The notes below the pieces were generated by a model. It had not been told where the DNA came from. It worked only from the letters and a program-made list of their open reading frames with translations, and searched no databases. The position numbers and the translations under genes were made by a program. 64,000 nt of DNA from Paracidovorax sp031843945 (GTDB taxonomy: Bacteria; Pseudomonadota; Gammaproteobacteria; Burkholderiales; Burkholderiaceae_C): NCBI RefSeq assembly GCF_031843945.1, contig NZ_JAVTJJ010000011.1, forward strand, positions 1 through 64,000. The letters are read 5' to 3'. Of this stretch, positions 8,168-16,099 are shown piece after piece (the stretch's first letter is position 1; each line of letters begins with the position of its first letter).

Positions 8168-8935
8168 ATGAAGTTCAAAGGCCAGGTCGTTCTGGTGACC
8201 GGTGCCAGCCGGGGCATCGGCGCGGCCATCGCCCAGGCGTTTGCGCAAGAAGGCGCCACCGTCGTCGTCAACCACCTGTCGAATGACGCCGCCGCGGCCG
8301 AGACGGTGACGGCCTGCCGCGCTGCCGGCGGCGATGCTTGGGCCATCAAGGCCGACGTGGGCGACGCATCTGCAGTCCGCGCGATGGTCGACGCCATCGT
8401 GATGGAGGTGGGCCGCATCGACGTGGTGGTGAACAACGCCTTTCGGCCCTATGCGTTCGACCCGCGCCGCCGCACGCTGTTTGATGACCTGGAGTGGAGC
8501 GACTACCAGGCGCAGTTCGACGGCGCGGTGGGCAGCGCGTTCCATGTGTGCCGCGCAGTGCTGCCGCACATGCGCCAGCAGGCGCGGGGCAGCATCGTCA
8601 ACATCACCACCAACTTGGTCGACAACCCGGTGGTGCCTTATCACGACTACACCACGGCCAAGGCCTCGCTGGTGGCCTTCAGCCGCAACCTGGCGGCCGA
8701 GATGGGGCCGCTGGGCATTCGTGTGAACTGCGTGGCTCCGGGGCTGGTCTACCCGACGCAGGCCAGCCAGTCGACGCCCGAAGCGTTCCGCGAAACGCTC
8801 ACGGCAGTCACTCCGCTGCGGCGCATCGCGCGGCCTGAAGACATCGCCGGCCCGGTGCTGTTTCTCGCCTCGGACTGGAGCAGCTTCATGACCGGCCAGG
8901 TGCTGTTCGTCGATGGCGGGCTGGTGATGAAGTAA
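8168..8935 (+). CDS. Short-chain dehydrogenase/reductase, FabG-like (OarX-like role proposed)
   Basis: 255 residues, classical SDR. The cofactor loop is TGASRGIG (11-18), NNA follows near residue 92, and the active site is Tyr161/Lys165 (YTTAK). The position that normally holds the catalytic Ser, 13 residues before Tyr, is Thr148 (NITTN), a conservative change that may still work. The C-terminal VDGGLVMK end is intact. It lies 10 bases after the binding-protein gene, closes the riboswitch operon, and is a natural candidate for reducing the LuxC-made aldehyde to an alcohol. The upstream in-frame ATG at 8132 lies inside the binding-protein gene and is not used here. Confidence 0.85.
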   Translation: MKFKGQVVLVTGASRGIGAAIAQAFAQEGATVVVNHLSNDAAAAETVTACRAAGGDAWAIKADVGDASAVRAMVDAIVMEVGRIDVVVNNAFRPYAFDPRRRTLFDDLEWSDYQAQFDGAVGSAFHVCRAVLPHMRQQARGSIVNITTNLVDNPVVPYHDYTTAKASLVAFSRNLAAEMGPLGIRVNCVAPGLVYPTQASQSTPEAFRETLTAVTPLRRIARPEDIAGPVLFLASDWSSFMTGQVLFVDGGLVMK

Positions 8936-9022
8936 ACCCGCGCCAGAGCAGCGGCGCCGGCCTACACGCGCACGCGGCGGCGGTGAGCCGAATGGCCGCT
9001 GGCCTGGGCGATAGTTCTCGCC

Positions 9023-10282
9023 ATGTCCGAGAAGCTGGTTTTCATACTGCAGCGCCTGGTGCGCAAGACCTGGGTGCGGTGTTCGCTCTTCGCCGTGCTG
9101 GCGTTCGCCGCCGTGACGCTGTCCACGTGGGCCGGCCCCTACATTCCCACCGGTATCGCGCTGAACTTGGGGTCCGACGCGCTGGAGAGCCTGCTGAACA
9201 TCCTGGCCTCCAGCATGCTCACGGTGTCCATCTTCTCGGCCAGCACCATGGTGGCCTCGTTCGCCGCCGTGGCCAACAGCGCCACGCCGCGCGCCTCGCA
9301 GTTGTTGATTGAAGACTCCACCGTGCAGAACACGCTGGCCGTGTTCATCGGCGCGTTTCTCTACAGCGTGATCGCACTGGTCGGCCTGCACGCGCATGTG
9401 TACGGCGACGGCGGGCGGCTGGTGCTGTTCGGTTTCACGCTGCTGATTTTGCTGGTGGTGGTGATCGTGCTGCTGCGCTGGATCGACTATCTGTCGGTGC
9501 TCGGCCGTCTGGGCGAGACGATCAACCGGCTGGAGAGGGTCACCCGCAAGGCCATCGACCAGCGGCTGGAAAAGCCCTTTCTGGGCGGCCAGCGGCAGCA
9601 GCCCGGTGAGCGTGGCGCGCATGCAGTGCGCAGCGACCACACCGGCTTCGTGCAGCACGTGTCGATGGATCTGCTGCAGGCGCAGGCCGCGCAGGGGCGG
9701 CTGCACCTGCACGTCTTGCCAGGCGCTTTCGTGGCACCCAACACGGTCATCGTCACCAGCGATGCGCCGCTGGACGAAGCAGCACGGCAGGCCATCCAGG
9801 GCGCCGTGCTGATCGGCGACAGCCGCACGTTCGACCACGATCCGCGTTTCGGCTTCGTGGTGATGGGCGAGGTCGCCGCCCGGGCGATGTCTGCTTCCAT
9901 TAACGACCCGGGCACCGCTTTGAGCGTGATGGCGACGGCCGTGCGCACGCTGGGCTACTGGGCTCACCAGAGCAGGGCGCAAGCAGATGCCGCCACCGAT
10001 GCGGCCGTGACCTTCGACCGCGTGACCGCGCCTGCGCTGCGCCATGCCGGCATGGTGGAAGACGTCTTCGATCCGCTGGCGCGCTATGCGGCGGGCTCCG
10101 TGGAGGTCGGCGTGGCGCTGCAGCGGGCCCTGCACTCGGTGGCTGGGTTGCACCCCGGGCTGGCGGCGGCAAGTGCGAAGCTCTCGGCCTATGCGCTGGA
10201 GCGTGCAGCCCAGGTTCATCTTTGTGACACTGATATGGCTGCCCTGCGTGCAGCTGCAGCGCACGCGCCACACAGCGGCTGA
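9023..10282 (+). CDS. DUF2254 family membrane protein
   Basis: 419 residues. Transmembrane segments lie near residues 22-40, 60-85, 108-128 and 135-155, followed by a large soluble C-terminal domain. The pattern matches DUF2254, including SMLTVSIFSASTMVASFAAVANSATPR and, later, SASINDPGTALSVM. The function is unknown; a role in ion or osmotic balance has been guessed for similar proteins but nothing here shows it. It starts 87 bases after the thiamine-linked operon with no clear terminator between, so read-through is possible. It is unlikely to be functionally linked. Confidence 0.8.
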   Translation: MSEKLVFILQRLVRKTWVRCSLFAVLAFAAVTLSTWAGPYIPTGIALNLGSDALESLLNILASSMLTVSIFSASTMVASFAAVANSATPRASQLLIEDSTVQNTLAVFIGAFLYSVIALVGLHAHVYGDGGRLVLFGFTLLILLVVVIVLLRWIDYLSVLGRLGETINRLERVTRKAIDQRLEKPFLGGQRQQPGERGAHAVRSDHTGFVQHVSMDLLQAQAAQGRLHLHVLPGAFVAPNTVIVTSDAPLDEAARQAIQGAVLIGDSRTFDHDPRFGFVVMGEVAARAMSASINDPGTALSVMATAVRTLGYWAHQSRAQADAATDAAVTFDRVTAPALRHAGMVEDVFDPLARYAAGSVEVGVALQRALHSVAGLHPGLAAASAKLSAYALERAAQVHLCDTDMAALRAAAAHAPHSG

Positions 10283-10394
10283 CTGGCGCCGCAGCCGAGC
10301 GGCAGCCCGAATATGATCCGCCGTGGTGCGTCGCCCGGGTGGTGGCGAATGTTCCACAATCACTCCATTTTGTCCACTTGGCTGGGGCTTACGC

Positions 10395-10823
10395 ATGCAG
10401 CGCCGTGTCGTCTTTCTTGGTGTGTTCGCGTTGGCATTCGGTCTGCCTGCCGGGGCGGCGGAATGGCTGACCGTACACGGGTTTCCTCAGGTGGAAAACA
10501 CCGATCTGATCGAGGTAGACCCAACCTCGGGCGAGGTCAACGGGATGCCCGTCGTGCGCCTGCGGGTGTCGCGCAGCGAGATGCGCACCAGCTTTCAGGG
10601 CCATCGCTACCGCTCGTACAGGGGCACGGCCCTGATCGATTGCGCACAGCGGGAGGGCTGGTACCAGTCAGGCACCTACTACCAGCAGCCTGCGTGGCAA
10701 GGCGATGTGTCTGCCCGTGAGGTCTATGCCAGCAACGAAGCGCCCATGCGGTTCAAGGACATCCCCGGCGATGCCTTGCACAAGATCGTGCAGGCAGCCT
10801 GCAAGCTCAAGAGCACACGCTGA
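10395..10823 (+). CDS. Secreted protein, surface-adhesin E-like
   Basis: 142 residues with a clear signal peptide (RRVVFLGVFALAFGLPAGAAEW). The mature part has the two-cysteine layout (one near residue 82, one near 136) and the GTALIDCAQ, WYQSGTYY and GDALHKIVQAACK pattern of small surface-adhesin-E-like proteins common in Burkholderiales. The mature protein would be periplasmic or surface exposed. An upstream in-frame ATG at 10323 would bury the leader, so 10395 was chosen. It is followed by the first copy of the two-hairpin repeat, which probably ends its transcript. Confidence 0.7.
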   Translation: MQRRVVFLGVFALAFGLPAGAAEWLTVHGFPQVENTDLIEVDPTSGEVNGMPVVRLRVSRSEMRTSFQGHRYRSYRGTALIDCAQREGWYQSGTYYQQPAWQGDVSAREVYASNEAPMRFKDIPGDALHKIVQAACKLKSTR

Positions 10824-10879
10824 CGCCCCCGGTGGGTGTGCATGCCTTGCAGCTACCAAACCATTATTTAAGTCAAATA

Positions 10880-10930
10880 AGCCTCTAGCGCTTGCTGCAT
10901 AAGCGCTGGTAGCTATAAAAATAATAGCAT
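10880..10930 (+). repeat. Two-hairpin intergenic repeat, copy 1
   Basis: AGCGCTT/AAGCGCT hairpin followed by a GCTAT/ATAGC hairpin, preceded by GCCTC. It lies between two convergent genes. Confidence 0.9.
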
Positions 10931-10973
10931 TTGCTGGTGTAGGCGACAGAGGGCTTGGCGGGTTCAGCCCGCA

Positions 10974-13205
10974 CTAAAAGCTGATCGTCCGCCACACCGC
11001 AAACGCCCCGGCGCCCAATGCGGCCAGCCCGGCCGCAACCATCCAGCCCCGCCGGGGCGAGTCGGCGAATGCGTCGTCCAGCAGGCGCCTGGCGTTGGGC
11101 GGCACATGCGCCGTCTGCGACAGCGCGCCGCCCAGCCGCGTATTGATGCGCATGCGTCCGTTGATGGCCCAGCCGCTTGCGTCCAGGATGGGCCCCAGGC
11201 TGCGCTGGCGCAGCTTCAGCCAGGCGATCAGCATGCTGGGGCCGGAGATGGCCAGCACGATGCCGCCCAGCGCCAGCGGAATCCACGGCCCCAGGTCGAC
11301 AAACTTGGCGAATACGCCGACCAGCACGGCGCTGATGCTGCCCAGCGCCACGCCGATGGCGGCGACCGTGCCCACGTCCGTGCGCCGCATGGCGGGCTCG
11401 GCCACTGGTGCGGCGGCCGCCGCGCTGGCGTTCAGAGGGGTGTTGGCCAGATTGCTGGCTTTGGCGCCCAGCGACTTCTGCACCAGCGAATCGCTGGCGG
11501 CGGCGCGCTTGGCCACCTGTTCCTCGATCGCGCGCAGAAACTTCTTGTACGGCGAGAAAAACGCCTGCCCGATGCTGGTGGGGTTCTCGATGACCTTGGT
11601 GATGGTGGCGTCCCAATCGCGGCCCTGGCGGTCGTAGAAAACGCCGTTGCGGCCCACGAAAAGAAAGTCCACGTCGCCCGCCGTGAAGGCGGCCACCACG
11701 GTCATCTTTTCGGGCCCCTTCTTGCCCTGGCGCGTGCAGTGGCAGTAAGCCAGGTAGGTCTTGGCCAGGCCGGCCAGCTTGGCATGCGCGGCGGCGTCGG
11801 GCACCTGCACGGTCAGCTCGCAGCTGCGCGCGTCCAGGTACAGCGTGCCGGCCTGGAAGATGGCGCCGTGCCGCTGGTAGAACGCCGAGAACGACACGAA
11901 GTTGTTCAGCAGCACCATCAGGTCGCGCTTGAAGCGCAGCAGCTTCTCCAGCCCCAGCGTGGCGTCGTTGTGCGCCTGCTCGGCCTCGTCCTGCGCGATG
12001 AGCGCCATCACGCGCTGCTCGGCGTCGCCCTGCAGCACTTGCTCGAACAGCGCTTCGCCCTCAATGGGCGCCAGCGCGGTGACGGGTTTGGCGGCCAGCC
12101 GTTCCTGGCACGGCGAGACGGCGTCTTTCAACTGCTGCCACTGCGCTTCGGTCAGGCTGTCGATGTCATCGCCCAGCAGGGGCTGCACGGCCTTGGCGCG
12201 CAGAGCGGCCAGCGCGGCAGCCCAGGCCGGGTTCACGCCCCGCGTCAGCGGCAGCACGCCGTGCAGACCCACGGCAGAAACGGGCGCGATCGGCAGCGCG
12301 GCAATGGCCTCGGACGACAGCGCCAGATCGTGGCCCGAGGCCAGCGCGGCGTATTCCTGCTGCGTGGGGTTTAGCGCTGCGGCAGCGCGCATGTCGTAGG
12401 CCGCCAGGCGGCTGCGGGCAAAGAAATCCTCGACCTTGTGGCGCACTTTGTTGACCGCCTGGGTGGCAGCCATGGTGCGCTCGCCCAGCGGCAGGTCGGC
12501 GGTGGCCTGGCGGGCGGCCTCGTGCCAGGCGCGCAGCTTTGCGACGTCGGCGAAAAAGGCCTCGGCCAGCTTGCGGTTCACACCGTCGGGCTCGTCGTCC
12601 ACCGCCGGCACGGTGCCGTGCGTCTGCATCATCCAGCGCAGGGTCTGGCGGGCCAGCGCGTCGTCCTGCGCGGTCTCGGGGCTGACGACGCCGTCGCCGT
12701 TGAAGCGCTGTGCGCTCAGGTGGGCGCTGCGGTCCAGCACGTCGGCCAGCGACAGCGTGTCGGCTTCGGGCCGGCCCGCGAGGGCCAGTATGCGCACCGC
12801 CTGTGCGTGCAGCGCCGCACCCTCGTCGGTATGGGTGGACAGCGCCTTCAGTTGCAGCGTGTCGCCGGCATGTGCCAGATCTTCTGGGTCGGCCAGCACG
12901 CTGCAGGCCCACGCGCAGGCGGCCAACAGCTCGGGCGGGCGGATGCGGGCGTCCCTGTCGGTGTCGATCAGGTCCAGCGTGCGAGTGTCGAATTCGATGC
13001 CGCGCGTAGGGCAGGCCAGTGCCACCCACAGCTTCTGGTCCAGCGCGGGCAAGTGCGCGATGTCCTGGCCCGTGCGGATGATGACCTGGTCCACCCCGCC
13101 CGCGCGGAAGAACTGCCACCGGTACGGTGACGCGGGGGATGCGTCGGAATGGGTCGGCGAAGAGGAGGGCGCCCCCAGGGGCTGTGCGGTCTGGGCAGTG
13201 GGCAT
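10974..13205 (-). CDS. Large uncharacterised EF-hand membrane protein
   Basis: 743 residues, no named family recognised. A textbook EF-hand loop sits at 81-92 (DTDRDARIRPPE, all ligand positions filled). A second, looser one is at about 169-180 (NGDGVVSPE). The middle is long and helical with a motif-like stretch FKRDLMVLLNNFVSFSAFY near residue 420. Three hydrophobic segments lie near the C-terminus (about 615-640, 645-670 and 722-740), so most of the protein is on one side of the inner membrane with a C-terminal anchor. The N-terminal 20 residues are Ser/Pro-rich. It has its own transcription unit and faces the adhesin-like gene. Confidence 0.75.
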   Translation of the reverse strand: MPTAQTAQPLGAPSSSPTHSDASPASPYRWQFFRAGGVDQVIIRTGQDIAHLPALDQKLWVALACPTRGIEFDTRTLDLIDTDRDARIRPPELLAACAWACSVLADPEDLAHAGDTLQLKALSTHTDEGAALHAQAVRILALAGRPEADTLSLADVLDRSAHLSAQRFNGDGVVSPETAQDDALARQTLRWMMQTHGTVPAVDDEPDGVNRKLAEAFFADVAKLRAWHEAARQATADLPLGERTMAATQAVNKVRHKVEDFFARSRLAAYDMRAAAALNPTQQEYAALASGHDLALSSEAIAALPIAPVSAVGLHGVLPLTRGVNPAWAAALAALRAKAVQPLLGDDIDSLTEAQWQQLKDAVSPCQERLAAKPVTALAPIEGEALFEQVLQGDAEQRVMALIAQDEAEQAHNDATLGLEKLLRFKRDLMVLLNNFVSFSAFYQRHGAIFQAGTLYLDARSCELTVQVPDAAAHAKLAGLAKTYLAYCHCTRQGKKGPEKMTVVAAFTAGDVDFLFVGRNGVFYDRQGRDWDATITKVIENPTSIGQAFFSPYKKFLRAIEEQVAKRAAASDSLVQKSLGAKASNLANTPLNASAAAAAPVAEPAMRRTDVGTVAAIGVALGSISAVLVGVFAKFVDLGPWIPLALGGIVLAISGPSMLIAWLKLRQRSLGPILDASGWAINGRMRINTRLGGALSQTAHVPPNARRLLDDAFADSPRRGWMVAAGLAALGAGAFAVWRTISF

Positions 13206-13359
13206 CGGCCTGATGTCTTGGAAGAAAAAAGTTCAGCGCGTGCCAGTGTCGAGGCGCCCTGCAGCGGCGGCTGTAGGGCGATGGCGCATGTGGCCCGCAT
13301 GGCCGGACGCTGGCGCCCAGGTGATTGGACGGCGCACCCGCTTTCGCTAAAGTGCCTGC

Positions 13360-14103
13360 ATGCAAGAGTTTTCAAGATCTCTGCCCTTGTCGGGCGCCAC
13401 CAATTTCCGTGACCTGGGCGGCTACGCCACGCAAGACGGCCGCAGCGTGCGCTGGCGCCGGCTGTTTCGCTCCGACCACCTGGCGTCGCTGACGCCGCAG
13501 GACGCACAGGTGCTCGCCGGCCTGCATCTGGCGCGCGTGATCGACTTTCGCGGTGCGGCCGAACGCGCATCGCTCGCCTATGCGATGCCCGACGTCGCCT
13601 ATCACGCCCTGTCCATCGAGCCCACGGTGGTGCAGCGCGCCAAGGACATGGCAATAGCGGGACATGAACTGACGCCGGCCATCGCGGTCGACTTGATGCA
13701 GGACACCTACCGTGCCTTCGTTTCCGACAACGCCCCGCAGTTTGCCGCGCTGTTCGAACACCTGCTGGAGAGCGACGCACCGCTGGTCTTTCACTGCACT
13801 GCGGGCAAGGACCGCACCGGTTTTGCGGCGGCGCTCATCTTGCTGGCGCTGGGCGTGCCGCGCCATGTGGTGATGGACGACTACCTGCTCACCAACGGGC
13901 TCTACCAGCGGCCCGCGCACTTTGCCAGCGCGGCGCCGGAGGCCGTGCTCAACGTGCTGTGGCGCGTGCAGGAAGACTTTCTGCACGCCGCGCTCGAAGC
14001 GGTCGAGCGCGACCACGGCGGGCTCGACCGCTACCTGGCGCAGGGACTGGGCGTGGGACCCGCGCAGCGCGAGCGGCTGGCGGCGCTGTACTTGCAGGCC
14101 TGA
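13360..14103 (+). CDS. Tyrosine-protein phosphatase
   Basis: 247 residues, of the bacterial tyrosine/lipid phosphatase type that starts with TNFRDLGGY. The P-loop is VFHCTAGKDRTG with the nucleophile Cys146 and Arg152. An Asp in the DDYLLTN region near residue 173 is a candidate acid. Relatives dephosphorylate phosphotyrosine or phosphoinositides. It is cytosolic with no leader and monocistronic. It starts 154 bases from the divergent EF-hand gene and ends at a perfect hairpin. Confidence 0.88.
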   Translation: MQEFSRSLPLSGATNFRDLGGYATQDGRSVRWRRLFRSDHLASLTPQDAQVLAGLHLARVIDFRGAAERASLAYAMPDVAYHALSIEPTVVQRAKDMAIAGHELTPAIAVDLMQDTYRAFVSDNAPQFAALFEHLLESDAPLVFHCTAGKDRTGFAAALILLALGVPRHVVMDDYLLTNGLYQRPAHFASAAPEAVLNVLWRVQEDFLHAALEAVERDHGGLDRYLAQGLGVGPAQRERLAALYLQA

Positions 14104-14117
14104 CGCCCCCGCCTGGC

Positions 14118-14165
14118 GCTCAGAAAGCAGAAAGCCGGCGTGAGCCGGCTTTCTGCTTTCTGAGC
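14118..14165. terminator. Perfect 22-bp hairpin, likely bidirectional terminator
   Basis: GCTCAGAAAGCAGAAAGCCGGC is repeated exactly as its reverse complement around a GTGA loop. It lies between the convergent phosphatase and HU-like genes. No long T-run follows on either side, but the stem itself is rich in TTTCT. Confidence 0.7.
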
Positions 14166-14210
14166 TCACGTGCTGCCAAGCCGCGCGAAGACGGCGTCAG
14201 CAGCAGGCGA

Positions 14211-14768
14211 TCAGATCGTCGCGTCCTTGAGCTTCTTCAGCGCACGGGTCTTGATCTTGACGGCCGAAGGCTTGGCGGGGAACCAGCGTTCCTGGCCCGT
14301 GAATGGGTCCTTGCCGAAGCGCTTCTTCTTGGCTGGCACTTGTTGCAGGCCGATCTTCAGCAGGCCGGGCAGCGTGAACTCGCCGGAGCCCTTCTTGTGC
14401 ACGGAGCCCAGGATGGCGCCTTCCAGTGCGGTCAGCACAGCCTTGACAGCCTTGGGTTCCACGCCAGCTTGTGCAGCCAAGTGAGCCACCAGCGACGTCT
14501 TGTTGAAGGCGTCCTTCACGGGCTTCAACGCAGCGGGCACAGCCTTGGCAGCGGGCGCTGCAGCAGCCTTCTTGGCCGGGGCGGCAGCCTTCTTCGCAGG
14601 CACGGCAGCCTTCTTGGCTGCAGGTGCTGCGGCCTTTTTGGCCACAGGCGCTGCGGCCTTCTTGGCGGCCGGAGCGGCGGCCTTCTTTGCTACGGGAGCT
14701 GCAGCCTTCTTGGCCACAGGAGCAGCGGCCTTCTTTGCAGGCGCGGTGGTTTTCTTTGCAGTTGCCAT
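14211..14768 (-). CDS. HU-family DNA-binding protein with alanine/lysine-rich N-terminal tail
   Basis: 185 residues in two parts. Residues 1-75 are repeated AKKAAAP-type units, like histone H1/AlgP tails. Residues about 85-180 form an HU/IHF domain: LVAHLAAQAGVEPKAVKAVL, GEFTLPGLLKI and the RFGKDPFTGQERWFPAKP arm. Such hybrid nucleoid proteins bind and compact DNA, the basic tail adding non-specific contacts. Codon-level repetition in the tail makes its length prone to change by slippage. The gene is divergent from the PhaM-like gene, whose product carries a similar tail at its other end. Confidence 0.88.
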   Translation of the reverse strand: MATAKKTTAPAKKAAAPVAKKAAAPVAKKAAAPAAKKAAAPVAKKAAAPAAKKAAVPAKKAAAPAKKAAAAPAAKAVPAALKPVKDAFNKTSLVAHLAAQAGVEPKAVKAVLTALEGAILGSVHKKGSGEFTLPGLLKIGLQQVPAKKKRFGKDPFTGQERWFPAKPSAVKIKTRALKKLKDATI

Positions 14769-15032
14769 GGTGTTGATTTATCTCTTGATGGAAGTGAACA
14801 CGACATTCCAGCGAGGCTGGTCGGCGGATTCTAGGGCGTTTGCTCGGCGTGGTGCGGCGCGCGCGGGCCAAATGGGCCTGAAACCCGCATGGCGACGTGC
14901 TTTTGGGCCGCTGCAGCAAGCGGGTGCACACGTTTGGAGGGCTTGAGTGTTGGCGTTAAGCTGCTGGCACGCGGGCGCAGCAGGCCGTGCCCCGCGCCAC
15001 CAACCGAGACAACATCCTGCGAAGGAATGACC

Positions 15033-15947
15033 ATGAGCGACAACTCTCCCTTTGGCTTCGGACGCTTCGTTCCGGGGTTCGACTTCCTGCAAAACCTGGC
15101 GAAGAATTCGACCGCTGGCGTGCCCGCGATGCCCGGCATGTCGAGCTGGGTGGCGCCCACCGTCAACGAAGAAGAGCTGGAAAAGCGCATCGAGGAATTG
15201 AAGGCCGTGCAGTTCTGGCTGGACCAGAATTCGCGCGCGCTCACGGCCACCGTGCAGGCGCTGGAAGTGCAGAAGATGACGCTAGCCACGCTCAAAGGCA
15301 TGAACGTGGCCATGGGCGACCTGGCCAATGCGTTCACGCCCAAGCCACAGGCCGCAGCGGATGCACCGGCTGCGTCTGCTACCTCTGCTTCATCTTTCTT
15401 CACCGCTGCGCCACCCGCTTCCCGCGCTGCCGCGCCTGAACCCGGGCCGGCGCCGGATGACCAGGACGACCACGGCAGCGATGAAGACCCGAACGCTGGC
15501 CCTGCGGACGAGGCCGGCGCCGGTGCATCGAGCGCCGCTGGCGCAGCGGCGGGCGTGGTCGACCCGATGCAATGGTGGACAGCCTTGAGCACGCAGTTCC
15601 AGCAGATCGCCACGCATGCGCTGAAAGACGTCGCACAGCACCAGAGCGCGCTGGACGCCACCCGCGACATGGCCGCTGAAGCCGTGAAGACGGCGACAGG
15701 CGTGGCGTCGCAACTGGCTGCGCAAGGGCTGCAAGGCGTGCAGGACGTGACCCGCAAGACCGCTTCGGCCGCCGCGCCCAAGAAGCCGAGCGCGGCCAAG
15801 GCTCCGGCCAAGAAGGCTGCACCGAAGGTGGCCGCAAAGACCGCCGCAAAGAAAAGCGCAGCAAAGACACCGGCGAAGGCTGCAGCAAAAACCCCTGCCA
15901 AGAAGCCCACTCCTTCGCGCGCCGCGCGCACCCGGCCTGCACGCTGA
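15033..15947 (+). CDS. phaM: PhaM-like polyhydroxyalkanoate granule regulatory protein
   Basis: 304 residues. The N-terminus is the PhaM signature: FGFGRFVPGFDFLQNLAK, then ELEKRIEELKAVQFWLDQN and LEVQKMTLATLKGMNVAM up to about residue 100. The centre is Ala/Pro/Asp-rich. The C-terminal 65 residues are AKKA-type repeats. In Ralstonia, PhaM activates PHB synthase and ties granules to the nucleoid through such a basic tail. The ATG at 15033 was chosen because GAAGGA lies six bases upstream of it; the ATG at 15027 is too close to that site. No phaCAB genes are in the window. Confidence 0.87.
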   Translation: MSDNSPFGFGRFVPGFDFLQNLAKNSTAGVPAMPGMSSWVAPTVNEEELEKRIEELKAVQFWLDQNSRALTATVQALEVQKMTLATLKGMNVAMGDLANAFTPKPQAAADAPAASATSASSFFTAAPPASRAAAPEPGPAPDDQDDHGSDEDPNAGPADEAGAGASSAAGAAAGVVDPMQWWTALSTQFQQIATHALKDVAQHQSALDATRDMAAEAVKTATGVASQLAAQGLQGVQDVTRKTASAAAPKKPSAAKAPAKKAAPKVAAKTAAKKSAAKTPAKAAAKTPAKKPTPSRAARTRPAR

Positions 15948-16099
15948 CGCGTTGCCTGCTGACGCGCGCGGCAGCGTCCGCGCGTTGTCATCGCTTCATC
16001 GACTCGCCTTCATGTGCCGCGCCTGGATCAGCGGCGCGCTTATAGGGACAGGGCGGCTCACCCTTCCGCGATCTGCCCGCCATCCCCGGACTTCAAACC

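Noticed and set aside
8045..10396. A 783-codon minus-strand frame across the SDR and DUF2254 genes
   Set aside because: It reads as Arg/His/Gln-rich low-complexity sequence, typical of a shadow frame opposite GC-rich genes.
14211..14768. Tandem DNA repeats as a non-coding satellite
   Set aside because: The repeats keep one frame (AKKA-type tail) and are joined to an intact HU domain, so they are coding.
15390..15991. Minus-strand frames across the PhaM C-terminal repeats (Phe/Ala-rich, membrane-like)
   Set aside because: They are mirror translations of Lys/Ala codons, which give false hydrophobic repeats.
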